Source of the DNA: Microbispora siamensis
GTDB lineage: Bacteria; Actinomycetota; Actinomycetes; Streptosporangiales; Streptosporangiaceae
NCBI RefSeq assembly: GCF_016863095.1
Contig: NZ_BOOF01000025.1
Coordinates: 122,468-186,467 of the forward strand
DNA length: 64,000 nucleotides
Direction of reading: 5' to 3'
Shown: positions 43,724 through 51,906 of the stretch, piece by piece
How the letters are laid out: every line of letters starts with the position of its first letter
Position numbering within the stretch: position 1 is the first letter of the stretch
Program-made: the position numbers and the translations under genes
The notes under the pieces: generated by a model
Told to the model about the DNA's origin: nothing
Seen by the model: the letters and a program-made list of their open reading frames with translations, nothing else
Databases searched by the model: none

Positions 43724-43926
43724 CGGTGCCCCCTATGGAGATCGGTTGTCATCTCTTTCGACGGGGCCTTCGCGGATTTTGTTCGGCACGAAAGGACGAG
43801 AGCCCACACAGCCGGGCGCACGAGGGCGGGCCCGCAGCCGTACGCCGGCCATGGGCCGTTCGGAACGCTCCACTGGCCGCCGGGGGTGGGACGGCTTCCG
43901 CCCCCGGCGGCGGGTGTGCCGCTGGG

Positions 43927-44589
43927 TCAGGACGCCCGGCGGCCCGCGCTGGTGCGTGGCTGCGGCTGCGGTTCGGGCTCGGCCGGTCCGGTCGCCCGCT
44001 GCGGCGGCACGACCGGCGTGGGCCGCACCAGGCCGAGGGCGACGACCTCGTTGGCGAGCCGGGTGCGCCGGTTGGTGCCCTCCGGGATGCGGAATTTCTG
44101 GTAAAGCCGCAGCAGATGCTGCTTGACCGCCGCCTCGGTCACCACGAGGTCGTCGGCGATCTCCCGGGCCGTCGCGGGCGCCACGAACGCCTCGTCGGAC
44201 AGCGCGGGACGGCACAGCGAGGTGAGGACGTCGACCTCCCGCCTGGTGAGCTCCGGCGCGGCGGCGCGGCGCAACTCGACCTCGGGGGCGAGGTCCTCCC
44301 GCGGGATCCCGCCGACCCGGGCCCGGGCGGCCCCGAAGGAGACGACGTCGCCGTCGTCCAGCACCCTCCTGGCGATCGGCCTGCCGTTCACCCGTGTGCC
44401 GTTGCGGGACAGGCCCAGGTCCACGACGTACAGGTAGGGCCCGCGACGGACGAATTCGGCGTGCAGCCGTGACACGCTCGGATCCGTCAGCCGGACGTCC
44501 ACGCCTCGGCCCCGGCCGATCGTGGTGACGTCGGGGCGCAGCGGCACCACCTCGCCGCTGTCCTCGATCCGTATGAACGGCCCCTCCAC
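43927..44589 (-). CDS. FHA domain protein with winged-helix DNA-binding region
   Basis: A 220-residue cytoplasmic protein. Residues 1-95 form a forkhead-associated phosphothreonine-binding domain with the key Arg, Ser and Asn residues in TTIGRGRGVDVRLTDPSVSR, LHAEFVRRG and SRNGTRVNGRP. Residues 110-190 resemble a LuxR/OmpR-like helix-turn-helix (LTRREVDVLTSLCRPALSDE, EAAVKQHLLRLYQKFRIPEG). A Pro/Gln-rich tail closes the protein. It would link Ser/Thr kinase signals to DNA. It is divergent from the citrate synthase gene across 181 bases. No kinase is adjacent; two kinases lie about 4 kb away (48173-54099). Confidence 0.85.
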   Translation of the reverse strand: MEGPFIRIEDSGEVVPLRPDVTTIGRGRGVDVRLTDPSVSRLHAEFVRRGPYLYVVDLGLSRNGTRVNGRPIARRVLDDGDVVSFGAARARVGGIPREDLAPEVELRRAAAPELTRREVDVLTSLCRPALSDEAFVAPATAREIADDLVVTEAAVKQHLLRLYQKFRIPEGTNRRTRLANEVVALGLVRPTPVVPPQRATGPAEPEPQPQPRTSAGRRAS

Positions 44590-44770
44590 GGCAGTTCCTC
44601 CCCAGGTAGCCCGCCGTTACTTTCCCTATAGCTGCGGCTTACCCACCCGTGGCGAGGGGGAATCGCCTTTGCCAGGAGCAGAATCAATCCTGGAATTGGT
44701 CTGGACCTTTGAGGGGCGGTTTACCTGCTCACGGGTAGACTTCGGGCGGAGATAAGCGGAGGAAACCCAT

Positions 44771-45892
44771 ATGGCGGACAAGCCCACCAAAGGCCTCGCC
44801 GATGTCGTCGCCGCGTCCACAGCGCTGAGCGACATCGACGGGAAGGCCGGCCGTCTCTTCTATCGGGGATACGACATCCACGACCTGGCCGGCCACGCCA
44901 CCTTCGAAGAGGTGGCCCACCTGCTCCAGCGCGGCACGCTGCCAACCCGCCGACAGCTCGCGGACTACGGCGCGGAACTGGCCGAGGGCCGCACCCTGGG
45001 CGCGCTCGTCGAGAGCAACGTCTCCGAGATCGCCGGAAGGCAGGCGCCCATGGAGGCGCTGCGCACCCTGGTCTCGTTGGCGGGGGCCGACGACCCGGAC
45101 AAGGATTCCAACGCCGCCGACGCCAACCGCCGCAAGGCCGCCAGGCTCACGGCCCAGCAGCCCATCCTCGTCGCCCGCTACCACGCGGCCAGGACGGGAG
45201 CGGACATCCCGGAGCCCGATCCCGAGCTGAGCACCGCCGCGAACTTCCTGCTGCAGATCACCGGCCGCCGCCCCGAGCCGCGCGAGGTCGAGATCTTCGA
45301 CACCTGCCTGGTGCTGCACGCCGACCACACGATGAACGCCTCCACCTTCGCCGCCCGCGTGTGCGCCGCGACGCTGTCCGACATGCACTCGGCGATCGTC
45401 GCCGCCATCGGCACGCTCAAGGGCCCCCTCCACGGTGGGGCGAACGAGCAGGTCATGCGTACGCTGGAAGCGCTGGACCCGCGCGGCGTCGCGCAGGCCG
45501 TACGGGACAAGCTGGCGGCGGGCGAGAAGATCATGGGATTCGGGCACCGCGTCTACAAGACCGAGGACCCCCGGGCGACCCACCTGCGGCGGATGTCGCA
45601 GGAGCTGGCCGAGGCCTCGGGCGACGACACCTACTACCGGATGTCGCGGGAGATGGAGGAGGTCGTCTTCGCGGACAAGCACCTGTACCCGAACGTGGAC
45701 TTCTACGCGGCGACCGTCTACCACTACCTCGGCATCCCCACGGACCTGTTCACGCCCGTGTTCTCGGTCAGCCGGATGTCCGGATGGACCGCCCACGTGA
45801 TCGAGCAGCACGCCGACAACCGGCTGATCCGGCCGGACAGCGAGTACATCGGCGAGCGCGACCAGAAGTGGGTGCCGATCGACGAGCGGTGA
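44771..45892 (+). CDS. Citrate synthase / 2-methylcitrate synthase
   Basis: A 373-residue enzyme joining acetyl-CoA (or propionyl-CoA) with oxaloacetate. Its signatures are RGYDIHDLAGHATFEEVAHL, LHADHTMNASTFAARVCAAT, GPLHGGANEQVMRTLEALDP, KIMGFGHRVYKTEDPRATHL and NVDFYAATVYHYLGIPTDLF. The catalytic His and Asp are present. The length fits the short bacterial citrate synthase II type, so methylcitrate activity cannot be ruled out. GGAGG before the ATG. Confidence 0.93.
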   Translation: MADKPTKGLADVVAASTALSDIDGKAGRLFYRGYDIHDLAGHATFEEVAHLLQRGTLPTRRQLADYGAELAEGRTLGALVESNVSEIAGRQAPMEALRTLVSLAGADDPDKDSNAADANRRKAARLTAQQPILVARYHAARTGADIPEPDPELSTAANFLLQITGRRPEPREVEIFDTCLVLHADHTMNASTFAARVCAATLSDMHSAIVAAIGTLKGPLHGGANEQVMRTLEALDPRGVAQAVRDKLAAGEKIMGFGHRVYKTEDPRATHLRRMSQELAEASGDDTYYRMSREMEEVVFADKHLYPNVDFYAATVYHYLGIPTDLFTPVFSVSRMSGWTAHVIEQHADNRLIRPDSEYIGERDQKWVPIDER

Positions 45893-45938
45893 CAGTGAGG
45901 AACGCGCCGAGAACCGCAGTGGCAGGCATGGGAGAAAA

Positions 45939-46223
45939 GTGAGAACGAGCGAGAGCACGGCCTGGGGGCCGTACCTGCTGGTGGCGGCGGGTGCGGCCGC
46001 CGGGCTGTGCGCGATCGGCCTGGGTGTGCCGGTGCCCGCGGGCGGTGCGATCATGGGGTGCGGCTTCCTCGCCGGATCCCTGGCCCGGGTGACGGTCTCG
46101 GAACGGCGGGCGGGCGCGCTCGCGGTGCGCAGCAGACGGATGGACGCGCTCACGCTGGCGGCGTTCGGTGCGGCGCTCGTCATCGGCTCGTTGCTCATGC
46201 TGCTGCGGCTGCACGACTCGTAG
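45939..46223 (+). CDS. DUF3017 small membrane protein
   Basis: A 94-residue protein with three helices (PYLLVAAGAAAGLCAIGLGV, GGAIMGCGFLAGSLARVTVS, LTLAAFGAALVIGSLLMLLR), matching the actinobacterial DUF3017 family. The GTG start follows GGGAGAAAA. In related genomes it lies next to folD; here it is 11 kb away, before icd. Function unknown. Confidence 0.85.
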   Translation: MRTSESTAWGPYLLVAAGAAAGLCAIGLGVPVPAGGAIMGCGFLAGSLARVTVSERRAGALAVRSRRMDALTLAAFGAALVIGSLLMLLRLHDS

Positions 46224-46330
46224 GGACACGACCTCGTCGCGGACTTACCACACCCGTCCGATAGCCTCAACGGCCAGTGAGCCTCAAAAAGGACGTGCTG
46301 GCCAGTTAGTTCAGAAGGGGAACCCCACGC

Positions 46331-47548
46331 ATGCCCAAGATCAAGGTAGCGGGCCCGGTCGTCGAGCTCGACGGCGACGAGATGACCCGGATCATCTGGC
46401 AGTTCATCAAGGACCAGCTGATCCTTCCCTACCTCGACGTCGACCTGAAGTACTACGACCTCGGCATTGAGCACCGCGACGCCACCGACGACCAGGTCAC
46501 GATCGACGCCGCCAACGCCATCAAGCAGTACGGCGTGGGCGTGAAGTGCGCGACGATCACGCCGGACGAGGCCCGCGTCGAGGAGTTCGGCCTGAAGAAG
46601 ATGTGGAAGTCCCCCAACGGGACGATCCGCAACATCCTCGGCGGTGTCATCTTCCGCGAGCCGATCATTATGTCGAACATCCCGCGGCTCGTGCCCGGCT
46701 GGACCAAGCCGATCGTCGTCGGCCGTCACGCCTTCGGCGACCAGTACCGCGCCACCGACCTGAAGATTCCCGGCGAGGGCACGCTGACGCTGACGTTCAC
46801 GCCCAAGGACGGCAGCGAGCCGATCGAGCTCAACGTCTTCGACTTCCCCGGCTCCGGCGTCGCCCTGGCGATGTACAACCTGGACGAGTCGATCCGCGAC
46901 TTCGCCCGCGCCTCCATGCGGTACGGCCTCAACCGCGGCTACCCGGTCTACCTGTCGACCAAGAACACGATCCTCAAGGCGTACGACGGCCGGTTCAAGG
47001 ACATCTTCGCCGAGGTCTACGAGACCGAGTTCAAGGCCGACTTCGAGGCCGCCGGGATCACCTACGAGCACCGCCTGATCGACGACATGGTGGCCGCCTC
47101 CCTGAAGTGGGAGGGCGGGTACGTCTGGGCCTGCAAGAACTACGACGGCGACGTCCAGTCGGACACGGTGGCGCAGGGCTTCGGCTCGCTCGGCCTCATG
47201 ACCAGCGTGCTCATGACCCCCGACGGCCGCACCGTCGAGGCCGAGGCGGCGCACGGCACGGTGACCCGGCACTACCGCCAGCACCAGCAGGGCAAGCCGA
47301 CCTCCACCAACCCGATCGCCTCGATCTTCGCGTGGACCCGCGGCCTGCAGCACCGCGGCAAGCTCGACAACCAGCCCGAGGTCATCGACTTCGCCGAGAA
47401 GCTGGAGCAGGTCTGCGTCGAGACCGTCGAGGGCGGCCAGATGACCAAGGACCTCGCGCTCCTGGTCGGCGGCGACGCCGAGTGGCTGACCACGCAGGAC
47501 TTCCTCGCGGCGCTCGACGAGAACCTCAAGAAGAAGATGGCGTCCTGA
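46331..47548 (+). CDS. icd: NADP-dependent isocitrate dehydrogenase, homodimeric type
   Basis: A 405-residue TCA-cycle enzyme that turns isocitrate into 2-oxoglutarate with NADP. It belongs to the eukaryotic-like (type II) group: [54 protein letters not shown] and [19 protein letters not shown]. The C-terminal motif is [20 protein letters not shown]. Full length. Followed by a hairpin terminator. Confidence 0.96.
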   Translation: MPKIKVAGPVVELDGDEMTRIIWQFIKDQLILPYLDVDLKYYDLGIEHRDATDDQVTIDAANAIKQYGVGVKCATITPDEARVEEFGLKKMWKSPNGTIRNILGGVIFREPIIMSNIPRLVPGWTKPIVVGRHAFGDQYRATDLKIPGEGTLTLTFTPKDGSEPIELNVFDFPGSGVALAMYNLDESIRDFARASMRYGLNRGYPVYLSTKNTILKAYDGRFKDIFAEVYETEFKADFEAAGITYEHRLIDDMVAASLKWEGGYVWACKNYDGDVQSDTVAQGFGSLGLMTSVLMTPDGRTVEAEAAHGTVTRHYRQHQQGKPTSTNPIASIFAWTRGLQHRGKLDNQPEVIDFAEKLEQVCVETVEGGQMTKDLALLVGGDAEWLTTQDFLAALDENLKKKMAS

Positions 47549-47569
47549 CCGTCTCTTCGTCGAATGCAA

Positions 47570-47600
47570 CAGCAGGGCCGTCCTCCGGGCGGCCCTGCTG
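47570..47600 (+). terminator. Hairpin terminator after icd
   Basis: An 11-bp stem pairs CAGCAGGGCCG with CGGCCCTGCTG around a 9-base loop, 22 bases past the icd stop. Confidence 0.85.
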
Positions 47601-47616
47601 CTGTCCGGGCTACCCG

Positions 47617-48107
47617 CCCTTTCCGGTGCCCGATGTTCCAGCTTTCCGTGATGATGTGGTCTTCGTCGTACCAGCCTTGGAAGCTGCCCCGTAACCGGTG
47701 GACGATTTGCCCGGTCGCGGTGTCGACGATCTGGAGCGGTGCCTTGCCCTCGTCACCTTCGCCGACACTGACGAACCACCGGCCAGAGGGCGAGAAAAGG
47801 GAGGTGATGTGCCCGTCGAGACGGCCGACCCCGCGATAGACGCGGGTTCGCCGACCCTGCAGATCGTAGAGGCGGCCCATCGGCCGCCTTTCGCGACCGG
47901 AGTCTGCCGGTAGGGGGTCTTGACGAACCTGTGCCCCACCCGGAGGTAGCCGATATTCGAGTTGTCCGCGTCCTTCGTGAGGACGTACGACTCCAGTCGG
48001 GCCAGGCCACCCGTGTCGTCGAGTTGGGCCGAGGTCCCGGAGATTTTGACCCATCCGCCCTTTGTTGCCGTTTGTGTCGGATACGGCCTCGTCCCGTTCA
48101 CCGCCAC
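47617..48107 (-). pseudogene. Broken beta-propeller (WD40-like) protein fragment
   Basis: The complement strand encodes two joined pieces in different frames: TATKGGWVKISGTSAQLDDT through VGHRFVKTPYRQTPVAKGGR, then MGRLYDLQGRRTRVYRGVGR, LDGHITSLFSPSGRWFVSVG, EGDEGKAPLQIVDTATGQIV and YDEDHIITESWNIGHRKG. The frames differ by one base near 47879. No proper N-terminus exists upstream, and the second frame has lost its natural stop. The pieces resemble beta-propeller blades of secreted WD40/TolB-like proteins. It is a gene remnant between icd and the first receptor kinase, whose own sensor is also a beta-propeller. Confidence 0.75.
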
Positions 48108-48172
48108 CTCTACGCAGGGCCTGTGAAGCGCCTGCGCCGAACCTGTCCCTGGGGGTCGGCGTCCAATGGAGG

Positions 48173-51100
48173 GTGACGGGGACGGGTGGAGGCCTGCTGC
48201 CGGAGGATCCGGAGCGGTTGGGGGAGTTCTGGCTGGCCGGGCGGCTGGGCGCGGGCGGCCAGGGAGTGGTGTACGAGGCCTATGACGGACAGGGCACCCG
48301 GGTGGCGGTGAAGGTGCTGCACGGCGATGCCGCGGCGGATCCGGAGCTGAGGGAGCGGTTCGGGCGGGAGGCCGCGGCGGCCCGGCGGGTGTCGTCGTTC
48401 TGCACCGCGCGAGTGATCGAGGCGCGGCTGGACGGGCCGAAGCCGTACATCGTCAGCGAGTACGTGGCGGGCCCGAGCCTGCGCCGGGCGGTGCAGGACG
48501 GGCGGGTCTTCTCCGGAGACGACCTGCACCGGCTGGCCACGGCCATCGCCACCGCGTTGACCGCGATCCACGAGGCGGGGGTGATCCACCGGGATCTCAA
48601 GCCGGACAACGTGTTGCTGGGTCCGGACGGTCCGCGAGTGATCGATTTCGGGGTCGCGCGGACGTTGGAGATGTCGCTGACGAGTACGGGTCTGGTTCGG
48701 GGAACGCCGACGTACATGGCGCCGGAGGTGTTCACCGGGCAGCGGGCGGGCCCGCCCGCCGACGTGTTCGCCTGGGGCGGGATCGTGTTGTTCGCCGCCA
48801 CGGGGGAGGATCCGTTCAAGGCCGAGAGCCTGGGCGGGGTGATGCACCGGGTGCTGTCGGTCGACCCGGATCTGTCCACGTTGCCGGGGTCGCTGCGTAC
48901 GTTGGTGGGGGCGGCGCTGGCCAAGGAGCCCGCTGAACGGCCGTCCGCCCGCGAACTGCTGATGGCGTTGATCAGCGGGGGCAGCGCGGTGGACACGGCG
49001 CTGTTGCTGGCGCGGGGCAGCCGGGCGGCAGGAGCGTTGCACGCGGATGAGCGTGATCCTGCCCTGGGAACGCTGGCCGAGGAGGCCTACGGCGCGCTCG
49101 GTGTCGCCGAGCGCGACCTGGTGCCGGAGGTGTTCCTGCGTCTGGTGGCGATCGGCCCCGATGGGGAGCCGACCACCCGCAAGGTTCCCGAGGACGAACT
49201 GCCGCCGGACGCGGAGCACGTGCTACGGGCGTTCACCTACATGCTGTCGCGGCGGGACGGGGAGGTCGTCCTGGCTCGTCCGGCGCTGTTGCGGGCCTGG
49301 CCGAGGTTGCGCTCCTGGGTGGCCGACGAGTGGGACGGCCTGGCCGTACACGCGGGGATCCGTGAGCAGGCGCGGCAGTGGGCCGGACATGGGTGGCGCG
49401 ACGGCGATCTGCTCCAGGGCAGCCGGTTGGATTCGGCGGTGGGGTGGGCCGCCACCGGGCGGCGTCGGCTCACGCTCAACGCTCTCGAACGAGAGGTCCT
49501 CGACGCCTCCGTCGCGTTGACCCGGCGCAGGGCTCGCCGCCGCCGGATGCTCACGCTGACGCTGGCCGTGCTGCTCGTACTCGCGCTCGCGGGCGGCGGC
49601 CTGGCCGCCTATCAGGGCAACCAGATCGCCGCGCAGCGCGACCGGGCGCAGGGCCGTGAGATGGCGCTCCTCGCCGGGACCCTGGGCACCACCGATCCCA
49701 CCACTGCCATGCTGCTCAGTGTCGCCGCCTGGCGGCTCGACGGCGGAGCCGAGGCCCGCTCCAGCCTGATGTCCTCGCTCTACCGGCCGGAGACCGCCGT
49801 CTTCCGTGAGCCGGCGACGGGAGAACAACCGGTGAGAGCGTTGAGCGCCGACGGCGCGCGGCTGCTCAGCGTCTCCCCGGACGAGATCCGGCTCTACGAC
49901 GTGTCGCGACAGCGGTTGATCCGGCGCATCGCGACGCCGGAGATGAAAGATGAGTTCCTGGAGAGGGCGGCCCTCAGCCGGAGCGGCCGGTTCGCCGCCG
50001 TGGTGACCGCGGAACGGGTCAGGGTGTGGGCGCTCGACTCAGGCAGGTTGCTGGGGCGGCTCGACGCACCCGGCATGAGGATGGGCGGGGACGTCGGTTT
50101 CGGCGATGACGAGTCGAAGCTCGCTCTCGCGGAGGACAGCAACGCCTTCGTCTGGGACTACGCGAGCGGCACGACCTACGGCCGTACAGGACACGGCGAG
50201 TGGCGGGGCTTCCCGCAGCCCGCCGTGTCCCGCACGGGACGGCTCGTCGCCGTCACGAACGATCAGTACGACCGGATCGACGTGCGGCGGATCCCCGGCG
50301 GCGCCCCGGATCCGAGATTTCGGAAGGCCTGTCCCCGCACCGTGAGGGCGGTCGCGTTCAGCCCGGACGGCAGGATCCTGGCGTGTGCAGGGAGAGAGAT
50401 CGCCCTCGTCTCGACGAGCACGGGCAAGCGGCTCCCTCTCCGGGATGAGTACGAGACGTGGTCGTGGCCGGAGAACAGCGGGACGTCGAGCGGGACGTTG
50501 CGGTTCAGCGGCGACGGTCGGCTCCTGGTCGGGTTCGGCGACCGCACGATCCGGGTCTGGCGGGTCTCCGACCAGCAGGAGGTCTTCACATACAAGGCGG
50601 GTGGCGAGGTCTCCGCCGTCGGGGGCGGCCCGGACGGGCGGGCTCTTCGCTACCTGCTGGACGATTCCGTGATCACGCTGGATTTCCGGCCGGGCGTGGC
50701 CGCCGTCCGCGTGCCCGGCCGGATCTCCACGACGGGGCTGAGCCCCGACGGCCGATGGATGTCCGTGCAGGGCAAGGAGGGCCCCATCCGGATCTGGGAC
50801 GTGCGGCGACGCCGCTTCGCCGGATCGCTTCCGGGCACCGGCGATTCGGGCGTTCCGGCCGTGTTCGACCGGGCGGGCCGGACCATGATCACTCAAGTCG
50901 ACGTGGGCAGCGAGACGTACGCGCTGCAGGCATGGGACCTTGCCACCCGCAGGCCGCTGTGGCGTTTCCGGATGCCCGCGGACGAGAACGTGGACGGCGC
51001 CGCCTTCACTCCTGATGGCAAGATCTTCGCGGCGTCCTTCACGGGTGTCAGCGAGGCGACCACGCCGTCCCTTCATCTCTGGGACGCCCGGACCGGGCGG

Positions 51101-51742
51101 GTGATCAGCACCCTGCGCATCGAGGCGCACCAGGAGTTGTACACGGGCTCCCTCGCCTTCGGCCCCGACGGCAGGACGCTCGTCGCCGGCGCGGGACGCC
51201 TCATCGACTCGCGCTCCGGCAGGCAGATCGGCTCGTCGTTCAGCACCTCGTCTCACGACTCCAGCCTCGACGTCGTCGCGGTGAGCCCGGTGGGCGCGCT
51301 GCTCGCCGTGGGCGGCGCCGCGGGGCGGATCGCCCTGTGGCAGACGTCGGGACATGGGCCGACTCTCCTTCCGCCGGTGCTCCGCGGCGGCGCGGAGGAC
51401 ATCTCCTCCATGGCCTTCTCTCCGGGAGGTGACGTCCTCGCCACCGACGCCGGACCGGGAACCGTCGAGTTCTGGGATGTGCGGACGCGACGGCGCCTGG
51501 GCGGCGCGATCGCGCTGTACGAGGACACGGAGTTCCTGGAGGGCAGCATGGCGTTCGCCCCTGACGGTTCCCGGCTGTACGTCGCGGACTACAGCGGCGA
51601 GATCTTCGAACTGCCGATCGGCCCGGAGCGGGTGGCGGAGGCGGTGTGCGTGCGAGCGGGGCGGACGCTCACGGAACAGGAGTGGACGCGCTATCTGCCG
51701 GGCGTGCCCTACCGGGACGTCTGCGCCCACCCGGGCCCCTGA
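48173..51742 (+). CDS. Ser/Thr kinase fused to STAND-like region, TM helix and WD40 propeller
   Basis: A 1189-residue receptor kinase. Residues 15-275 form a Hanks-type kinase: Gly loop GRLGAGGQGVVYEAYDG, Lys in RVAVKVL, VIHRDLKPDNVLLG, DFGVA and PTYMAPE. Residues 300-460 look like the winged-helix part found after nSTAND NTPases (FLRLVAIGPDGEPTTRKVPE, VLARPALLRAWPRLRSWVAD, EREVLDASVALTRRRARRRR), but the NTPase P-loop is absent. A single membrane helix lies near 459-481 (MLTLTLAVLLVLALAGGGLA). The outer part is a long beta-propeller (VRAVAFSPDGRILACAGREI, ISSMAFSPGGDVLATDAGPG). GTG 48173 directly follows GGAGG; 48062 is a longer alternative. A terminator follows. Confidence 0.88.
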   Translation: MTGTGGGLLPEDPERLGEFWLAGRLGAGGQGVVYEAYDGQGTRVAVKVLHGDAAADPELRERFGREAAAARRVSSFCTARVIEARLDGPKPYIVSEYVAGPSLRRAVQDGRVFSGDDLHRLATAIATALTAIHEAGVIHRDLKPDNVLLGPDGPRVIDFGVARTLEMSLTSTGLVRGTPTYMAPEVFTGQRAGPPADVFAWGGIVLFAATGEDPFKAESLGGVMHRVLSVDPDLSTLPGSLRTLVGAALAKEPAERPSARELLMALISGGSAVDTALLLARGSRAAGALHADERDPALGTLAEEAYGALGVAERDLVPEVFLRLVAIGPDGEPTTRKVPEDELPPDAEHVLRAFTYMLSRRDGEVVLARPALLRAWPRLRSWVADEWDGLAVHAGIREQARQWAGHGWRDGDLLQGSRLDSAVGWAATGRRRLTLNALEREVLDASVALTRRRARRRRMLTLTLAVLLVLALAGGGLAAYQGNQIAAQRDRAQGREMALLAGTLGTTDPTTAMLLSVAAWRLDGGAEARSSLMSSLYRPETAVFREPATGEQPVRALSADGARLLSVSPDEIRLYDVSRQRLIRRIATPEMKDEFLERAALSRSGRFAAVVTAERVRVWALDSGRLLGRLDAPGMRMGGDVGFGDDESKLALAEDSNAFVWDYASGTTYGRTGHGEWRGFPQPAVSRTGRLVAVTNDQYDRIDVRRIPGGAPDPRFRKACPRTVRAVAFSPDGRILACAGREIALVSTSTGKRLPLRDEYETWSWPENSGTSSGTLRFSGDGRLLVGFGDRTIRVWRVSDQQEVFTYKAGGEVSAVGGGPDGRALRYLLDDSVITLDFRPGVAAVRVPGRISTTGLSPDGRWMSVQGKEGPIRIWDVRRRRFAGSLPGTGDSGVPAVFDRAGRTMITQVDVGSETYALQAWDLATRRPLWRFRMPADENVDGAAFTPDGKIFAASFTGVSEATTPSLHLWDARTGRVISTLRIEAHQELYTGSLAFGPDGRTLVAGAGRLIDSRSGRQIGSSFSTSSHDSSLDVVAVSPVGALLAVGGAAGRIALWQTSGHGPTLLPPVLRGGAEDISSMAFSPGGDVLATDAGPGTVEFWDVRTRRRLGGAIALYEDTEFLEGSMAFAPDGSRLYVADYSGEIFELPIGPERVAEAVCVRAGRTLTEQEWTRYLPGVPYRDVCAHPGP

Positions 51743-51745
51743 CCC

Positions 51746-51773
51746 GGCCGCCGCGGAGAAATTCCGGGCGGCC
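51746..51773 (+). terminator. Hairpin terminator after the WD40 kinase
   Basis: GGCCGCC (51746-51752) pairs with GGCGGCC (51767-51773), with an inner GGA/TCC pairing and a GAAAT loop. CCCTTTCCC follows. Confidence 0.75.
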
Positions 51774-51906
51774 CCTTTCCCGTTACCCGCGGATACGAAC
51801 CGCTCGCCGCTTTGTCACGGTTTCCTGACGTCACGGCGCGGTATCGGGCCGCGGAACCGTCGCGCCGGGGCCGTAAAGTTCTTGCTGGCCGGTACTTTGC
51901 CGAATC

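Noticed and set aside
44729..47569. Very long minus-strand frame (946 codons) across citrate synthase, DUF3017 and icd
   Set aside because: All three + strand genes have clear family signatures; the antisense frame has none and is a GC-skew artefact.
48062..48172. Upstream extension of the WD40 kinase to 48062
   Set aside because: The extra 37 residues are low in family character and overlap the propeller remnant; GTG 48173 follows GGAGG.
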